From Lachnospiraceae bacterium UBA3820 (lineage in GTDB: Bacteria; Bacillota; Clostridia; Lachnospirales; Lachnospiraceae), in contig DFDU01000098.1 in NCBI GenBank assembly GCA_002369325.1, positions 1 to 31,792 of the forward strand: a stretch of 31,792 bases of DNA, read 5' to 3'. A model generated the notes under the pieces. The model was not told the DNA's origin. It did no database searches and worked only from the letters and a program-made list of their open reading frames with translations. Shown here piece by piece: positions 9,156 through 18,163 of this stretch. Position 1 is the stretch's first letter. Each line of letters opens with the position of its first letter. A program made the translations under genes and the position numbers.

Positions 9156-9992
9156 CTAATTTATTATTAATTTTTCGTTTAAAAGTATCTGATAATCGTT
9201 TTTTAATTTATATCTGCTTATACCCAAAGCGATATTTGTATATTTTTTCCTTTCTTCCACGATTGACATTGAATCAATTATTAATACCGGCATAAATTCA
9301 CAGGAGGAATTGATTGTTGAATATGGAATCGGGTGAAGCGTTATATCTGTTAAATGTTTAAATGCTTCATAATCCATATAGCCCGTTGAACTATACGCAT
9401 TTAGCAAATTCGATACCGTGTTTCCTGTGATTTTATTGATAATTCGATTATCTGCAATCATCACGGGTTTATTTACAAATGGGTCTGTTAGAGAATTACC
9501 GGTATCAAGATAACCCGTTACTTTATATTTTTTTCCGGAATGTATTAGAATAATGCTTTGATATTTTCCTGAAAGTTTATGGCTTATGGTCCTTTGAACT
9601 ATTGATAAAATAAAAAGCCCAATTGTTAGCGATATAAGTGTATGTGTTAAGGATGATGATTCACCTCCCTTAAAGATATTTATTATTCCGAAAACAACAG
9701 GCATTGATACAATTACCGCAAATGTTTTTTTCAATGCCTCGCAAACCGAAGTTATTTTAAAATACATAATTGTCATAAAAAGGTAAATTAAAGCATAAAA
9801 TAATGGAAGGAATATATTATCCAAAAATTTAATATATACCGCAGTCGATAATCCACTTGTAATAAATGCCCAAAGTATAAGTCTTTTTAAATTGATGTAA
9901 ATACGCATAAGTTTTGAAGCGATTATAAGAACCGCTGTATTGATTATAAAATCGTAAAGCAGCATTACATCCGCATATACAACATATCTCAT
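9156..9992 (-). CDS. spoIIGA: Sigma-E processing aspartic peptidase SpoIIGA
   Basis: A membrane protease that removes the pro-sequence of SigE after septation. The first ~135 residues form about five hydrophobic segments (start MRYVVYADVMLLYDF, typical of SpoIIGA). The cytoplasmic half carries the aspartyl-protease motif YLDTGNSLTDP, with the catalytic Asp at about residue 163, followed by NKPVMI. Length 278 aa, close to the family's ~300. I start it at the ATG at 9992 because GGAGG (about 9999-10003) is 6 bases from that ATG. A GTG at 9998 overlaps the ribosome binding site and would add only two residues. It is transcribed ahead of sigE, divergently from the Csp-like protease. Confidence 0.93.
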   Translation of the reverse strand: MRYVVYADVMLLYDFIINTAVLIIASKLMRIYINLKRLILWAFITSGLSTAVYIKFLDNIFLPLFYALIYLFMTIMYFKITSVCEALKKTFAVIVSMPVVFGIINIFKGGESSSLTHTLISLTIGLFILSIVQRTISHKLSGKYQSIILIHSGKKYKVTGYLDTGNSLTDPFVNKPVMIADNRIINKITGNTVSNLLNAYSSTGYMDYEAFKHLTDITLHPIPYSTINSSCEFMPVLIIDSMSIVEERKKYTNIALGISRYKLKNDYQILLNEKLIIN

Positions 9993-10019
9993 TATCACCT
10001 CCGTCTTTTCTTATAAGGG

Positions 10020-10084
10020 ATTATAGGCTTTTAAATTTAAAAAATGCGTCGGATGATGTATAAGATTTTTGGATATTTACGACA
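10020..10084 (-). promoter_or_regulatory. Possible Spo0A-dependent promoter of spoIIGA-sigE
   Basis: On the minus strand TGTCGTAA (10084-10077) matches the Spo0A box core TGTCGAA with one mismatch. About 51 bp further towards spoIIGA is a perfect TATAAT (10025-10020), 22 bp before the start codon of spoIIGA. No good -35 is found at 17 bp, which is expected if the promoter behaves like the B. subtilis spoIIG promoter (activated by Spo0A, wide spacing). Single-mismatch 7-mers arise easily in AT-rich DNA, so this is a hint only. Confidence 0.3.
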
Positions 10085-10127
10085 ATAAATGACATGAATT
10101 AGTAATTATTATTGTGGAAGGTATAAA

Positions 10128-11819
10128 ATGGATAAATCAAAGGTTGATACCGAACTTAATCTTTCATTGGATATTCCGTATTCGGAAAGAAAAAAAGCGC
10201 TTGACTTAAATGAGGGGTTTATTTCCGAATATGATGAGTGGGAGCTTATAATAAGATATTTCGGTGAGTTGTCATCTATAAGTATGGAGGTTCCGTTTGC
10301 ATATATTGAGCTTTTATCCGGATATGCCATTATAAGAATTCGTCAGGAGAATATAGGGCGTTTATCTGATTATGCTCAGATTATTTATATTGATAAACCC
10401 AAGGCTGTATATTTTGAAGAATTACCTGTCGGATTTAACACCTCATGCTTTAATCTGATAAATTTTGATAACAGGGGATACGATGGTGAAGGAGTTCTTG
10501 TTGCGGTTTTGGATTCGGGTATAGATTATAATCATCCGGTTTTTCTGGAGAATGATAAGACCGCGTTATATGAAATATGGGATCAAAGCGTTGACGGTAA
10601 TCCTCCGTATGAATTAAAAATCGGAAGTATCTATAAAAGTGACGATATAGATAAGCTTATTTCGGAAAATGATAGAAGTGTGGCTTTGGATTTAAGCGGT
10701 CACGGAACTGCGGTTGCGGGTATTATAAAAAGTATTGTTCCAAAGGCTAAGATTATAGCCGTTAAGCTTTCTGAAAGTAAAAATTTCGGAAGCTCTAAGA
10801 CTACATCAATTATGCTGGGAATTACTTATGCCGTAAAAAAATCAATGGAAGAGGGCTTACCGCTTGTTATAAATTTAAGCTATGGAAATAATTACGGAGA
10901 TCATGATTCGGGTGCAATCCTTGAAAAATATATCGATGCGGTTTCGGAATTATCAAAAATATCCGTGGTTACCGGAATGGGAAATGAAGGAACAACAGCA
11001 AGACATACTACATTTGACATAAATGAAAAAACATGGCATATGGAGGATTTTTTCGTAAGCCCTTTCGAACAGGGAGTTAATATACAAATATGGCGAAAAT
11101 TTGTTGATGTAATAGATATATTTATTGTTACTCCCGACGGAAAAGAACTCGGACCTTTTAATAATTACCGGGAAACTATGAAATATTTTGTAAATGGGAT
11201 GTATATTTATGTCTTGAACGGATATCCGACTTCGTTAAACAGAAATCAGGAAACCTATATAAGTATAATACCTGATTATAATTATTTGCAAGAAGGAATT
11301 TGGAAAATTAAAATAAAACCTAAAAAAATAATTAACGGTAGAATAAATATATGGTTGCCGGTTGCTGCATCCACAAGTTCAGAGCTGGGATTTCTAAGAC
11401 CTGATGAGTTTATAACCATGACAATACCGGCAACATCAAAAAGTGCAATTAGTGTAGGTGCATATGATCAAAATAATCTTACCTATGCTGCATTTTCGGG
11501 AAGGGGATACAGCTTAAGCGGTGCGATTAAGCCCGACATATCGGCACCCGGAGTAAATATTAATGTTGCAGAACCAAACGGTGAATATACAGTAGCGTCC
11601 GGTACTTCGTTTGCGGCACCGTTTGTAAGTGCCGCGGCAGCCATCCTTATGCAATACGGGATAACAGATAAAAATGATGTATTTCTATATGGAGAAAAAC
11701 TAAAGGAATATCTGATAAGGGGTGCAAAAAAACTCCCCGGTTCCGATATTGTTCCAAATGAAAAAATCGGATGGGGAGTATTATGCGTTGCTGATGCCTT
11801 ACCGTCAAGACAGCTTTGA
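10128..11819 (+). CDS. Csp-like S8 family subtilisin protease
   Basis: A 563-aa subtilase with an intact catalytic triad: Asp129 in VLVAVLDSGIDYNHP, His192 in LSGHGTAVAGI, Ser494 in ASGTSFAAPFVSAAAA, with the oxyanion Asn286 in GMGNEGTT. There is no signal peptide. A ~95-residue N-terminal propeptide-like region (SGYAIIRIRQENIGRLS) precedes the core, and a ~130-residue insert (about 300-430, jelly-roll-like, VDVIDIFIVTPDGKELGP) splits the catalytic core between the oxyanion Asn and the Ser. This layout is that of the clostridial CspA/B/C germination proteases, which cleave pro-SleC in spores. Clostridia and Lachnospiraceae also carry general paralogues with the same fold, so a germination role is plausible but unproven. 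The gene is divergent from spoIIGA and converges on the DUF1846 gene with a 1-bp gap. Confidence 0.88.
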   Translation: MDKSKVDTELNLSLDIPYSERKKALDLNEGFISEYDEWELIIRYFGELSSISMEVPFAYIELLSGYAIIRIRQENIGRLSDYAQIIYIDKPKAVYFEELPVGFNTSCFNLINFDNRGYDGEGVLVAVLDSGIDYNHPVFLENDKTALYEIWDQSVDGNPPYELKIGSIYKSDDIDKLISENDRSVALDLSGHGTAVAGIIKSIVPKAKIIAVKLSESKNFGSSKTTSIMLGITYAVKKSMEEGLPLVINLSYGNNYGDHDSGAILEKYIDAVSELSKISVVTGMGNEGTTARHTTFDINEKTWHMEDFFVSPFEQGVNIQIWRKFVDVIDIFIVTPDGKELGPFNNYRETMKYFVNGMYIYVLNGYPTSLNRNQETYISIIPDYNYLQEGIWKIKIKPKKIINGRINIWLPVAASTSSELGFLRPDEFITMTIPATSKSAISVGAYDQNNLTYAAFSGRGYSLSGAIKPDISAPGVNINVAEPNGEYTVASGTSFAAPFVSAAAAILMQYGITDKNDVFLYGEKLKEYLIRGAKKLPGSDIVPNEKIGWGVLCVADALPSRQL

Positions 11820-11820
11820 T

Positions 11821-13305
11821 TTATTTGTGATATAAGCTTTGTGTCTGATATGTAGGCTCGTATGTAATATTTACACCGAGTTTTTTGAAAGACTGCTCAT
11901 CAACCTTTGATAAGATAACCGTTGAGTGAGCCTCAAGTCCGTTAAGCTTTGACAACTGTTTCATGGCGCGCTCGGCGGTTGGATTGGTAACTGCACAAAT
12001 AGACAATGCAATAAGAACCTCATCTGTATGAAGTCTTGGGTTATGATTACCGAGGTGTTCGGTTTTAAGTCTTTGTATAGGTTCAATTATCGTTGGAGAT
12101 ATAAGTTCTATTTCATCAGGTATTCCTGCTAATTCTTTTAAAACATTTAATAATAGAACTGAGCTTGAACCCAGAAGATCTATAGTTTTTCCTGTGATTA
12201 TTCTGCCGTCATCAAGCTGCATGGCAACAGCAGGATTTCCGGTTTCCTCAGCCTTTTTAAGTGCAGCGGCAACTACAGGTCTGTCATCAATGGTTGCATC
12301 TGCCTGACGCATAAGAAGCTCAATCTTATATATTTCATCTTTATTTTCCGCGCCGCGTTTATTGTCACAAAGAGCGGTGTAGTATCTTCTGATTATTTCC
12401 TGAATGGAAGCTTCACGAACCACTTCATCATCGGATATACAATAGCCTGCCATATTTACACCCATATCAGTAGGACTCTTGTAAGGTGATTCTCCCATTA
12501 TCTGCTTAAGCATTTCGCGAAGAACAGGGAAAATCTCTATATCTCTGTTGTAATTAACAGCCTGCTCACCGTATTCATCAAGGTGGAAGGAGTCAATCAT
12601 ATTGACATCCTTCAAGTCTGCGGTTGCAGCCTCATATGCTATATTTACAGGATGCTTTAAAGGAACATTCCAGATAGGGAAAGTCTCAAACTTTGCATAA
12701 CCTGCTTTAATACCGCGTTTATGTTCATGATAAAGTTGTGAAAGAGCGGTAGCCATTTTTCCGCTTCCGGGACCCGGAGCAGTGATAACAACAAGTGAAC
12801 GTGAAGTTTCTATATAATCATTTTTACCAAAACCCTCATCACTTACGATAAGAGGGATATTTGCCGGATAATCAGGTATGGAGTAGTGCTTATAAACCTT
12901 TATTCCGAGTGATTTAAGTCTGTTTTCGAATGCACATGCGGCAGGCTGACCGTTAAATCTTGTGATACAAACGCTTCCCACATAAAGTCCTATACCACGA
13001 AATGCATCTATTAATCTTAATGTATCAAGGTCATATGTAATATCAAGATCTCCACGTTTTTTGTTTTGCTCGATTGCATCGGCATTTATAACGATTACTA
13101 TTTCTGCCTGATCCTTTAGTTGAAGGAGCATTTTAACCTTTGTATCGGGAACGAAGCCCGGTAAAACCCTTGATGCGTGATAATCGTCAAAAAGCTTTCC
13201 ACCAAATTCAAGGTAGAGCTTTCCGCCGAACATATTTATTCTTTTTCTGATATTTTCAGATTGTAACTGGATATATTTCTCGTTGTCAAATCCGATTTTT
13301 CTCAT
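11821..13305 (-). CDS. DUF1846 family protein
   Basis: A 494-aa cytoplasmic protein recognised as DUF1846 from its N-terminus (KIGFDNEKYIQLQSENIRKR, FGGKLFDDYHASRVLPGF), the central ITAPGPGSGKMATALSQLYHE and SFHLDEYGEQAVNYNRDIE. The stretch APGPGSGK (176-183) looks like a phosphate-binding P-loop, suggesting a nucleotide-dependent enzyme, but the biochemical role of the family is not established as far as I know. The family length is about 500 aa, so this copy is complete. GGAGGAAG lies before the ATG at 13305. No terminator is visible after its stop: the next base pair is already the 3' end of the convergent protease gene. Confidence 0.88.
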   Translation of the reverse strand: MRKIGFDNEKYIQLQSENIRKRINMFGGKLYLEFGGKLFDDYHASRVLPGFVPDTKVKMLLQLKDQAEIVIVINADAIEQNKKRGDLDITYDLDTLRLIDAFRGIGLYVGSVCITRFNGQPAACAFENRLKSLGIKVYKHYSIPDYPANIPLIVSDEGFGKNDYIETSRSLVVITAPGPGSGKMATALSQLYHEHKRGIKAGYAKFETFPIWNVPLKHPVNIAYEAATADLKDVNMIDSFHLDEYGEQAVNYNRDIEIFPVLREMLKQIMGESPYKSPTDMGVNMAGYCISDDEVVREASIQEIIRRYYTALCDNKRGAENKDEIYKIELLMRQADATIDDRPVVAAALKKAEETGNPAVAMQLDDGRIITGKTIDLLGSSSVLLLNVLKELAGIPDEIELISPTIIEPIQRLKTEHLGNHNPRLHTDEVLIALSICAVTNPTAERAMKQLSKLNGLEAHSTVILSKVDEQSFKKLGVNITYEPTYQTQSLYHK

Positions 13306-13557
13306 AGAAAATCTTCCTCCGATGTATAAATTTATATATTTATATTGTTATAAACGCATTACTGAAATAGTTTACAACAAATTATTCTGTCATTCAAGTA
13401 AAAATATATTTTAAAAAATATGTTTTAAAAATTTTTTTAAAATATTCTTAAGTTACCATAATCAAACTTGTTTTTATCATAATATTCTGTTAAAATTATG
13501 TTAATTGTATTTATATTTTATAATCTATAATACATACGTTTTGGGAGAGGAGAAACT
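13306..13557. other. Divergent AT-rich intergenic region
   Basis: This 252-bp, very AT-rich stretch separates the DUF1846 gene (minus) from the carboxypeptidase gene (plus) and must hold both promoters. On the plus strand two overlapping-range TATAAT hexamers occur (13519-13524 and 13526-13531), with only weak -35 partners. On the minus strand a TTGTAA near 13370 is followed at about 18 bp by TTATAA. GGGAGAGGAG is the ribosome binding site for 13558. No hairpin, repeat or small ORF with a ribosome binding site was seen. Confidence 0.4.
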
Positions 13558-14481
13558 ATGGATAAGGTAAAAGAAGTTTTACAGTTTATTGGTCTTAAAA
13601 TCATTGGGGCATTCCAGTTTATTTGGAAATATTTAAAAATCGGATTCAAAAAAGTCAGAAGATGGTTCAGGCGTTATGTAAGAAAACTTATAAGACACAC
13701 AAAGGCGAAGGATTACAGCCTTTTGATTTATACAATAATAGCTGTAATAGTTTTTATATTGTTCATTGTTCTTTTGGGTAAACTGTTTTCACACGGAAAA
13801 AAGAAGGATAAGAAGACGACAACGGAAACAACAACAGAAATGATTACTGAAGATCCTGCAATCGAAGCTCGTAATCAGCTTGTGGCTCAGGCGAATACAA
13901 TTTATCAAAATAATCCGGATTTACTTATTCTTGTAAACGGAGCACATCCTATGACTGAAGGATATAGCTTTGAGCATTATACACTTAAATGCGGTGAGGA
14001 TATAGACACAAGAATGTATACCGACCTTGTAAATATGCTTGAAGCATGTAATGCAGCCGGAAATGAATATAAGATAGTATCCGGCTACAGAGATCAGGCA
14101 GGTCAGCAGCAAATGTTTGATTCAAAGGTTGCTGAGATTATGGCTCAGGAAGGTATTACTCAGGAAGAGGCTGAGGCCAAGGCTGCTACAACCATTCAAA
14201 GACCGGGGTACAGCGAGCATGAAACAGGTCTTGCGATAGATCTTACAGGGCTTGAAAATACAACACTTGATGAGAGCCTTGCTTCCGATCCTACGGTTGC
14301 GTGGTTTGATGCTAATTGTCATATGTATGGATTTATTATGCGATTCCCTGCCGATAAGATAGATGTTACCGGCAACGGATATGAGCCATGGCATTTCAGA
14401 TATGTCGGTGTGGAAGCTGCAACATTTTTACATGATAATAATTTAACTTTGGAGGAGTTCTATCAGCTGATCGGTATGTAA
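13558..14481 (+). CDS. Membrane-anchored D,D-/L,D-carboxypeptidase, VanY/M15B family
   Basis: A 307-aa zinc peptidase predicted to trim peptidoglycan stem peptides outside the membrane. The cytoplasmic N-terminus (1-55) is strongly basic (FKKVRRWFRRYVRKLIR), followed by one membrane segment (about 56-77) and a Thr/Glu linker (TTTETTTEMITE). The catalytic domain has the M15B signatures SGYRDQAGQQQMFD, GYSEHETGLAIDL (zinc His and Asp) and EPWHFRYVG (catalytic Glu, zinc His). All ligands are present. It sits 40 bp upstream of the TPR protein, probably in one transcript. The D-alanyl-D-alanine specificity is inferred; other M15B members cut other bonds. There is no vanHAX cluster, so it is not evidence for vancomycin resistance. 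Confidence 0.88.
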   Translation: MDKVKEVLQFIGLKIIGAFQFIWKYLKIGFKKVRRWFRRYVRKLIRHTKAKDYSLLIYTIIAVIVFILFIVLLGKLFSHGKKKDKKTTTETTTEMITEDPAIEARNQLVAQANTIYQNNPDLLILVNGAHPMTEGYSFEHYTLKCGEDIDTRMYTDLVNMLEACNAAGNEYKIVSGYRDQAGQQQMFDSKVAEIMAQEGITQEEAEAKAATTIQRPGYSEHETGLAIDLTGLENTTLDESLASDPTVAWFDANCHMYGFIMRFPADKIDVTGNGYEPWHFRYVGVEAATFLHDNNLTLEEFYQLIGM

Positions 14482-14521
14482 ACTAAAATAAAGCTGAAAG
14501 AAATATATATTTACCGTAATT

Positions 14522-15526
14522 ATGGAAAAAGGAAGAAACAGCAAAAATAAAATTTCAGAAAGAGAATTGAGACGAAGAAAGGCTTTGAAAAAGAGAAAAG
14601 CTTCTTTAAAAGCTTCCGCAAAAAGAAGAAAAAACTCCGGATATAGAAAGATACAGCTTTGTTATAATCTGATTTTTATAATTGCACTTTTATTTATAAT
14701 AATTTTTGGCTCAATGCACGTATTTACGAAGAAGAAGTCATTAAGAAAAGAGGGGATAGATTATTATAATAAGGGCGAATATGAGGCAGCTATAGAAAGC
14801 TTTGATAAAGCCTTAAAGTGTAAGCAATGGTTTTCGGATTCGGTAAATGTTGATATTGAGATGTATAAGGCAGATTGTTATCTGAAGCTTTCGGAATACT
14901 CCGATGCGGAAAGAGTTTATTCTTCCATAAAGTCCAAGTATCCTGCGAAGTATTATGACAGGAAAAAGGTGGACTTTTTAGAAGAGCTTTCGGATGCTTT
15001 GGACAGATATAAATATGGCGATTATGTATCAACTGTCGCCTGCTTTAATCGAGCGGTTGAGGCAGGATATACGGAAATGAGCATTTATGCCGCAAGTTGC
15101 TATGAGCATACAGGTGATTATGAAAAAATGAAAGAAAACCTTGATATATACACAGCAAATCATGGAAATACCGCCGAAATATGCTATAAATATGCTTCAT
15201 ATTACCTTGCAATGAATGATTATGAAAGTGCACTTTCATATGTAGAGCAGGGAATAGCCTTCGGCGACGGTGTATATTATCAGGAATTTTTGTATGCAAG
15301 AATAATCTGTTGTGAAAAGAAGGGTGAATTTGATAAGGCATTCGGTTATGCTGCTGATTATATTTCAACTTATCCGGATGATACAAAGGGCGCCGACATA
15401 TATGCATGGCTTGATACGAGAGTTAACCCTGACACAGATGTGGTAAATGACATTTTTGGTCAAAACGGAAATACTGCGGATGACAATAATGATGATGTAC
15501 CTGCCGATTCCGAAATTATACAATGA
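14522..15526 (+). CDS. Membrane-anchored tetratricopeptide repeat protein
   Basis: A 334-aa protein with a very basic N-terminus (residues 1-45, dominated by Lys/Arg), one hydrophobic segment (about 47-67) and then TPR-like repeats. Clear TPR consensus signs are YYNKGEYEAAIESFDKALK, DCYLKLSEYSDAERVYSSI, YAASCYEHTGDYEKMKENL, YASYYLAMNDYESALSYVEQG and the DKAFGYAADYI repeat. The C-terminus is Asp/Asn-rich and disordered. The topology suggests an extracytoplasmic TPR domain that could scaffold envelope proteins, in keeping with the carboxypeptidase upstream, but no specific partner can be named. hflX starts 15 bp after its stop. The ribosome binding site is weak (no clear GGAGG before 14522), so coupling to the upstream gene is likely. 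Confidence 0.82.
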   Translation: MEKGRNSKNKISERELRRRKALKKRKASLKASAKRRKNSGYRKIQLCYNLIFIIALLFIIIFGSMHVFTKKKSLRKEGIDYYNKGEYEAAIESFDKALKCKQWFSDSVNVDIEMYKADCYLKLSEYSDAERVYSSIKSKYPAKYYDRKKVDFLEELSDALDRYKYGDYVSTVACFNRAVEAGYTEMSIYAASCYEHTGDYEKMKENLDIYTANHGNTAEICYKYASYYLAMNDYESALSYVEQGIAFGDGVYYQEFLYARIICCEKKGEFDKAFGYAADYISTYPDDTKGADIYAWLDTRVNPDTDVVNDIFGQNGNTADDNNDDVPADSEIIQ

Positions 15527-15541
15527 TAACAGGTGCTTTAT

Positions 15542-16771
15542 ATGTATGATAATAATAAAGAAACAGAAAAAGTAATACTTTTTGCGGTTGATCTGGACAA
15601 CGGCGATGATGTCGAAGCCTCTTTGGATGAATTGGAGGAACTTATAAAGACAGCGGGAGCCGAGGTTGTCGGAAGACTGATTCAAAACAGAGAAAAGCTT
15701 GAAAGCGGGACATATCTTGGAACAGGAAAGCTTGAAGAATTAAGAGATATGGTTCTTTCACTGGATGCAACCGGTGTTTGCTGTGATGATGAGCTTTCTC
15801 CGGTTCAAATGAAAAATATAGAAATTGCACTTGATACAAAGGTAATGGACAGAACGATGGTTATCCTTGATATATTTGCGGGGAGAGCCACAACAAAGGA
15901 AGGTAAAATTCAGGTTGAGCTTGCTCAGCTAAAATACAGATCACAAAGGCTTATCGGAGCCGGATTGTCTATGTCAAGACTGGGTGGAGGTATCGGAACC
16001 AGAGGTCCGGGTGAAACCAAGCTTGAAACGGACAGACGAGTTATAAGAAGTCGTATAGCGCAGCTGTCACGTGAGCTTTCCAATGTAAAGCAACACAGAG
16101 AAACCATGCGAAAGCAACGTATGGCAGGCAATGATCCGATTATTTCCATAGTCGGCTATACCAATGCCGGTAAGTCAACACTTCTTAATACATTAACGGA
16201 TGCGGGAGTCCTTGAAGAAGATAAGCTTTTTGCAACACTTGATCCCACTTCACGTAATTTTAAGCTTGATAACGGTCAGGAGATAATTTTAACGGATACG
16301 GTCGGCTTTATCAGAAAGCTGCCGCATCATTTGATAAATGCATTTCGATCAACTCTTGAGGAAGCAAGATATGCAGATATAATACTTCACGTGGTTGATG
16401 TTTCGAATCCGCAGGCAGATAATCATATAATAACCGTTTATGAAACCTTAAGCGGTCTAGGCATAGTTGATAAGCCGATTGTTACATTGTTCAACAAGAT
16501 TGATAAACTGGATGAGATACCTGTAATAAAAGACTTTAAAGCCGACAAGGTTATAAATATTTCCGCCAGGAAGCGAATTGGATTTAATGAATTATCAGAA
16601 GCATTGGCAGAGATAATCAATAACAGTAAAATATACATTGAGAAGGTTATTTCTTATCAGGATGCCGGATTAATAAATAAAATCAGGCAGAGTGGTAATC
16701 TTTTATGTGAAGAATACAGAGAGGACGGTATATTTGTTAAGGCTTATGTGGATAAAAGCTTTAACATATAA
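15542..16771 (+). CDS. hflX: Ribosome-associated GTPase HflX
   Basis: A 409-aa GTPase that splits stalled or stress-arrested ribosomes. The N-terminal HflX domain holds GTYLGTGKLEEL, the glycine-rich linker is RLGGGIGTRGPGETKLETDRR, and the G domain has the P-loop GYTNAGKSTLL (about 204-214), the G3 motif DTVGFIRKLPHHLINAF, NKID for G4 and an ISARKR G5. All are diagnostic. I take ATG 15542 as the start because AGGTG (15531-15535) is spaced 6 bases from it. A GTG at 15533 would sit inside that ribosome binding site and adds only three residues. It is followed 15 bp later by the rRNA methyltransferase, keeping ribosome-related genes together. Confidence 0.94.
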   Translation: MYDNNKETEKVILFAVDLDNGDDVEASLDELEELIKTAGAEVVGRLIQNREKLESGTYLGTGKLEELRDMVLSLDATGVCCDDELSPVQMKNIEIALDTKVMDRTMVILDIFAGRATTKEGKIQVELAQLKYRSQRLIGAGLSMSRLGGGIGTRGPGETKLETDRRVIRSRIAQLSRELSNVKQHRETMRKQRMAGNDPIISIVGYTNAGKSTLLNTLTDAGVLEEDKLFATLDPTSRNFKLDNGQEIILTDTVGFIRKLPHHLINAFRSTLEEARYADIILHVVDVSNPQADNHIITVYETLSGLGIVDKPIVTLFNKIDKLDEIPVIKDFKADKVINISARKRIGFNELSEALAEIINNSKIYIEKVISYQDAGLINKIRQSGNLLCEEYREDGIFVKAYVDKSFNI

Positions 16772-16786
16772 ATAGATTATTGAATT

Positions 16787-18163
16787 ATGAATCTTCCTAA
16801 ATTATTTGAAGAAAATATGAGAGGGCTTTTGAAGGACGAGTTTTTAGATTATGAGGCTTGCCTTGATAAGCCCATGTATCATGGAATAAGGATTAATACA
16901 AGTAAGATATCCGTTGAGGATTTTCTTAAGATTAATCCTTTTTTGCTTAAAAAAGTTCCCTGGTGTGAGAATGGATTTTATTTTGATGAAAATGCAGATA
17001 AGCCTTCAAAACATCCGTATTATTATGCGGGCTTGTATTATATTCAGGAACCGAGTGCCATGACACCTGCAAATGTTCTCCCTGTTGAAGAAGGTGACAG
17101 AGTACTGGATGTATGTGCGGCTCCGGGAGGAAAATCTACCGAGCTTGCCGCAAAGCTTAACGGAAGCGGCGTGCTTATATCAAATGATATAAGTGCTTCA
17201 AGAGCGAAAGCTTTGCTAAAAAATCTTGAAGTGTTCGGAATAGACAATTATATAATCACAAGCGAAAATACACATAAACTTGCCGAAAGATTTGAGGGAT
17301 ATTTTGATAAGATTCTTGTAGATGCGCCTTGCTCAGGTGAGGGGATGTTCAGAAAATCCCAATCCATGATAACTGCATGGGAAAATAACGGAAATCAGCT
17401 TTTTGCGGATATACAAAGAACAATTTTGGCTGATGTGGTTCGCATGCTTAGACCCGGAGGAATGATGGTTTATTCTACCTGTACATTTGCACCGCTCGAA
17501 AATGAAAAGTCCATAGAATTCCTGTTATCACTTGATGACAGGATGGAAATATTGGATATAGAAGGAAGATATAAGGATTTTGATAACGGACATCCGGAGT
17601 GGGGTGATACGGGAAATGAGGCGTTAAAAAAGTGTGCGAGACTCTGGCCTCATAAGATAGAAGGTGAAGGGCATTTTGTCACACTTTTAAGGAAGAAAAA
17701 TGAGGGCAATATATTTTCATCTTGTGGAGATTATGGTTTAAAGAGAGCGAAAACGGATGAAGCCACAAAGGAGTTCCTTAATAAAATCACAGGAAGAAGC
17801 TTTGATGAAAGCAGATTTGAAATAATTAATGACAGACTATATTATATCGCAAAGACTCTTCCGGATGTTAAGGGTATGAGAACCTTAAGAAACGGTCTTT
17901 ATATGGGCGACATAAAGAAAAACCGTTTTGAGCCGAGTCAGTCTTTGGCGATGGTGCTTAAAAAGGATGAATTTGATAATGTGATTGACCTGAAGGTCGA
18001 TGATGAAAGGGTAATTAAATATCTAAAGGGCGAAACCATTGAGGCAGAAGGTAAAAACGGTTGGGCTCTTATATGTGTTGACTCTTATCCTTTGGGATGG
18101 GGTAAACTAAATAACGGAACTCTTAAAAATAAGTATTTATCAGGATGGAGGTTAATGTCATGA
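16787..18163 (+). CDS. RsmF/RsmB-type 16S rRNA (cytosine-C5) methyltransferase
   Basis: A 458-aa SAM-dependent RNA m5C methyltransferase of the NOL1/NOP2/Sun family. The SAM loop is LDVCAAPGGKSTELAAKL. The two conserved cysteines are in DAPCSGEGMFR (about 178-188) and YSTCTFAPLENE (about 229-240), the latter being the nucleophile. The order and the 150-residue C-terminal extension with a PUA-like end (YLKGETIEAEGKNGWALICVDSYPLGWGK) fit RsmF (YebU) better than RsmB, which has an N-terminal NusB-like domain absent here. The substrate is therefore likely a 16S rRNA cytosine, but the position is inferred. Its stop overlaps the next start (ATGA at 18160-18163), so the two are translationally coupled. 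Confidence 0.9.
   Translation: MNLPKLFEENMRGLLKDEFLDYEACLDKPMYHGIRINTSKISVEDFLKINPFLLKKVPWCENGFYFDENADKPSKHPYYYAGLYYIQEPSAMTPANVLPVEEGDRVLDVCAAPGGKSTELAAKLNGSGVLISNDISASRAKALLKNLEVFGIDNYIITSENTHKLAERFEGYFDKILVDAPCSGEGMFRKSQSMITAWENNGNQLFADIQRTILADVVRMLRPGGMMVYSTCTFAPLENEKSIEFLLSLDDRMEILDIEGRYKDFDNGHPEWGDTGNEALKKCARLWPHKIEGEGHFVTLLRKKNEGNIFSSCGDYGLKRAKTDEATKEFLNKITGRSFDESRFEIINDRLYYIAKTLPDVKGMRTLRNGLYMGDIKKNRFEPSQSLAMVLKKDEFDNVIDLKVDDERVIKYLKGETIEAEGKNGWALICVDSYPLGWGKLNNGTLKNKYLSGWRLMS

Noticed and set aside
13558..14481. Vancomycin resistance gene
   Set aside because: VanY-type domains are common in cell-wall housekeeping; no vanS/R/H/A/X genes are nearby.
15533..15541. Upstream GTG start for hflX
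   Set aside because: The GTG is part of the AGGTG ribosome binding site that serves the ATG at 15542.
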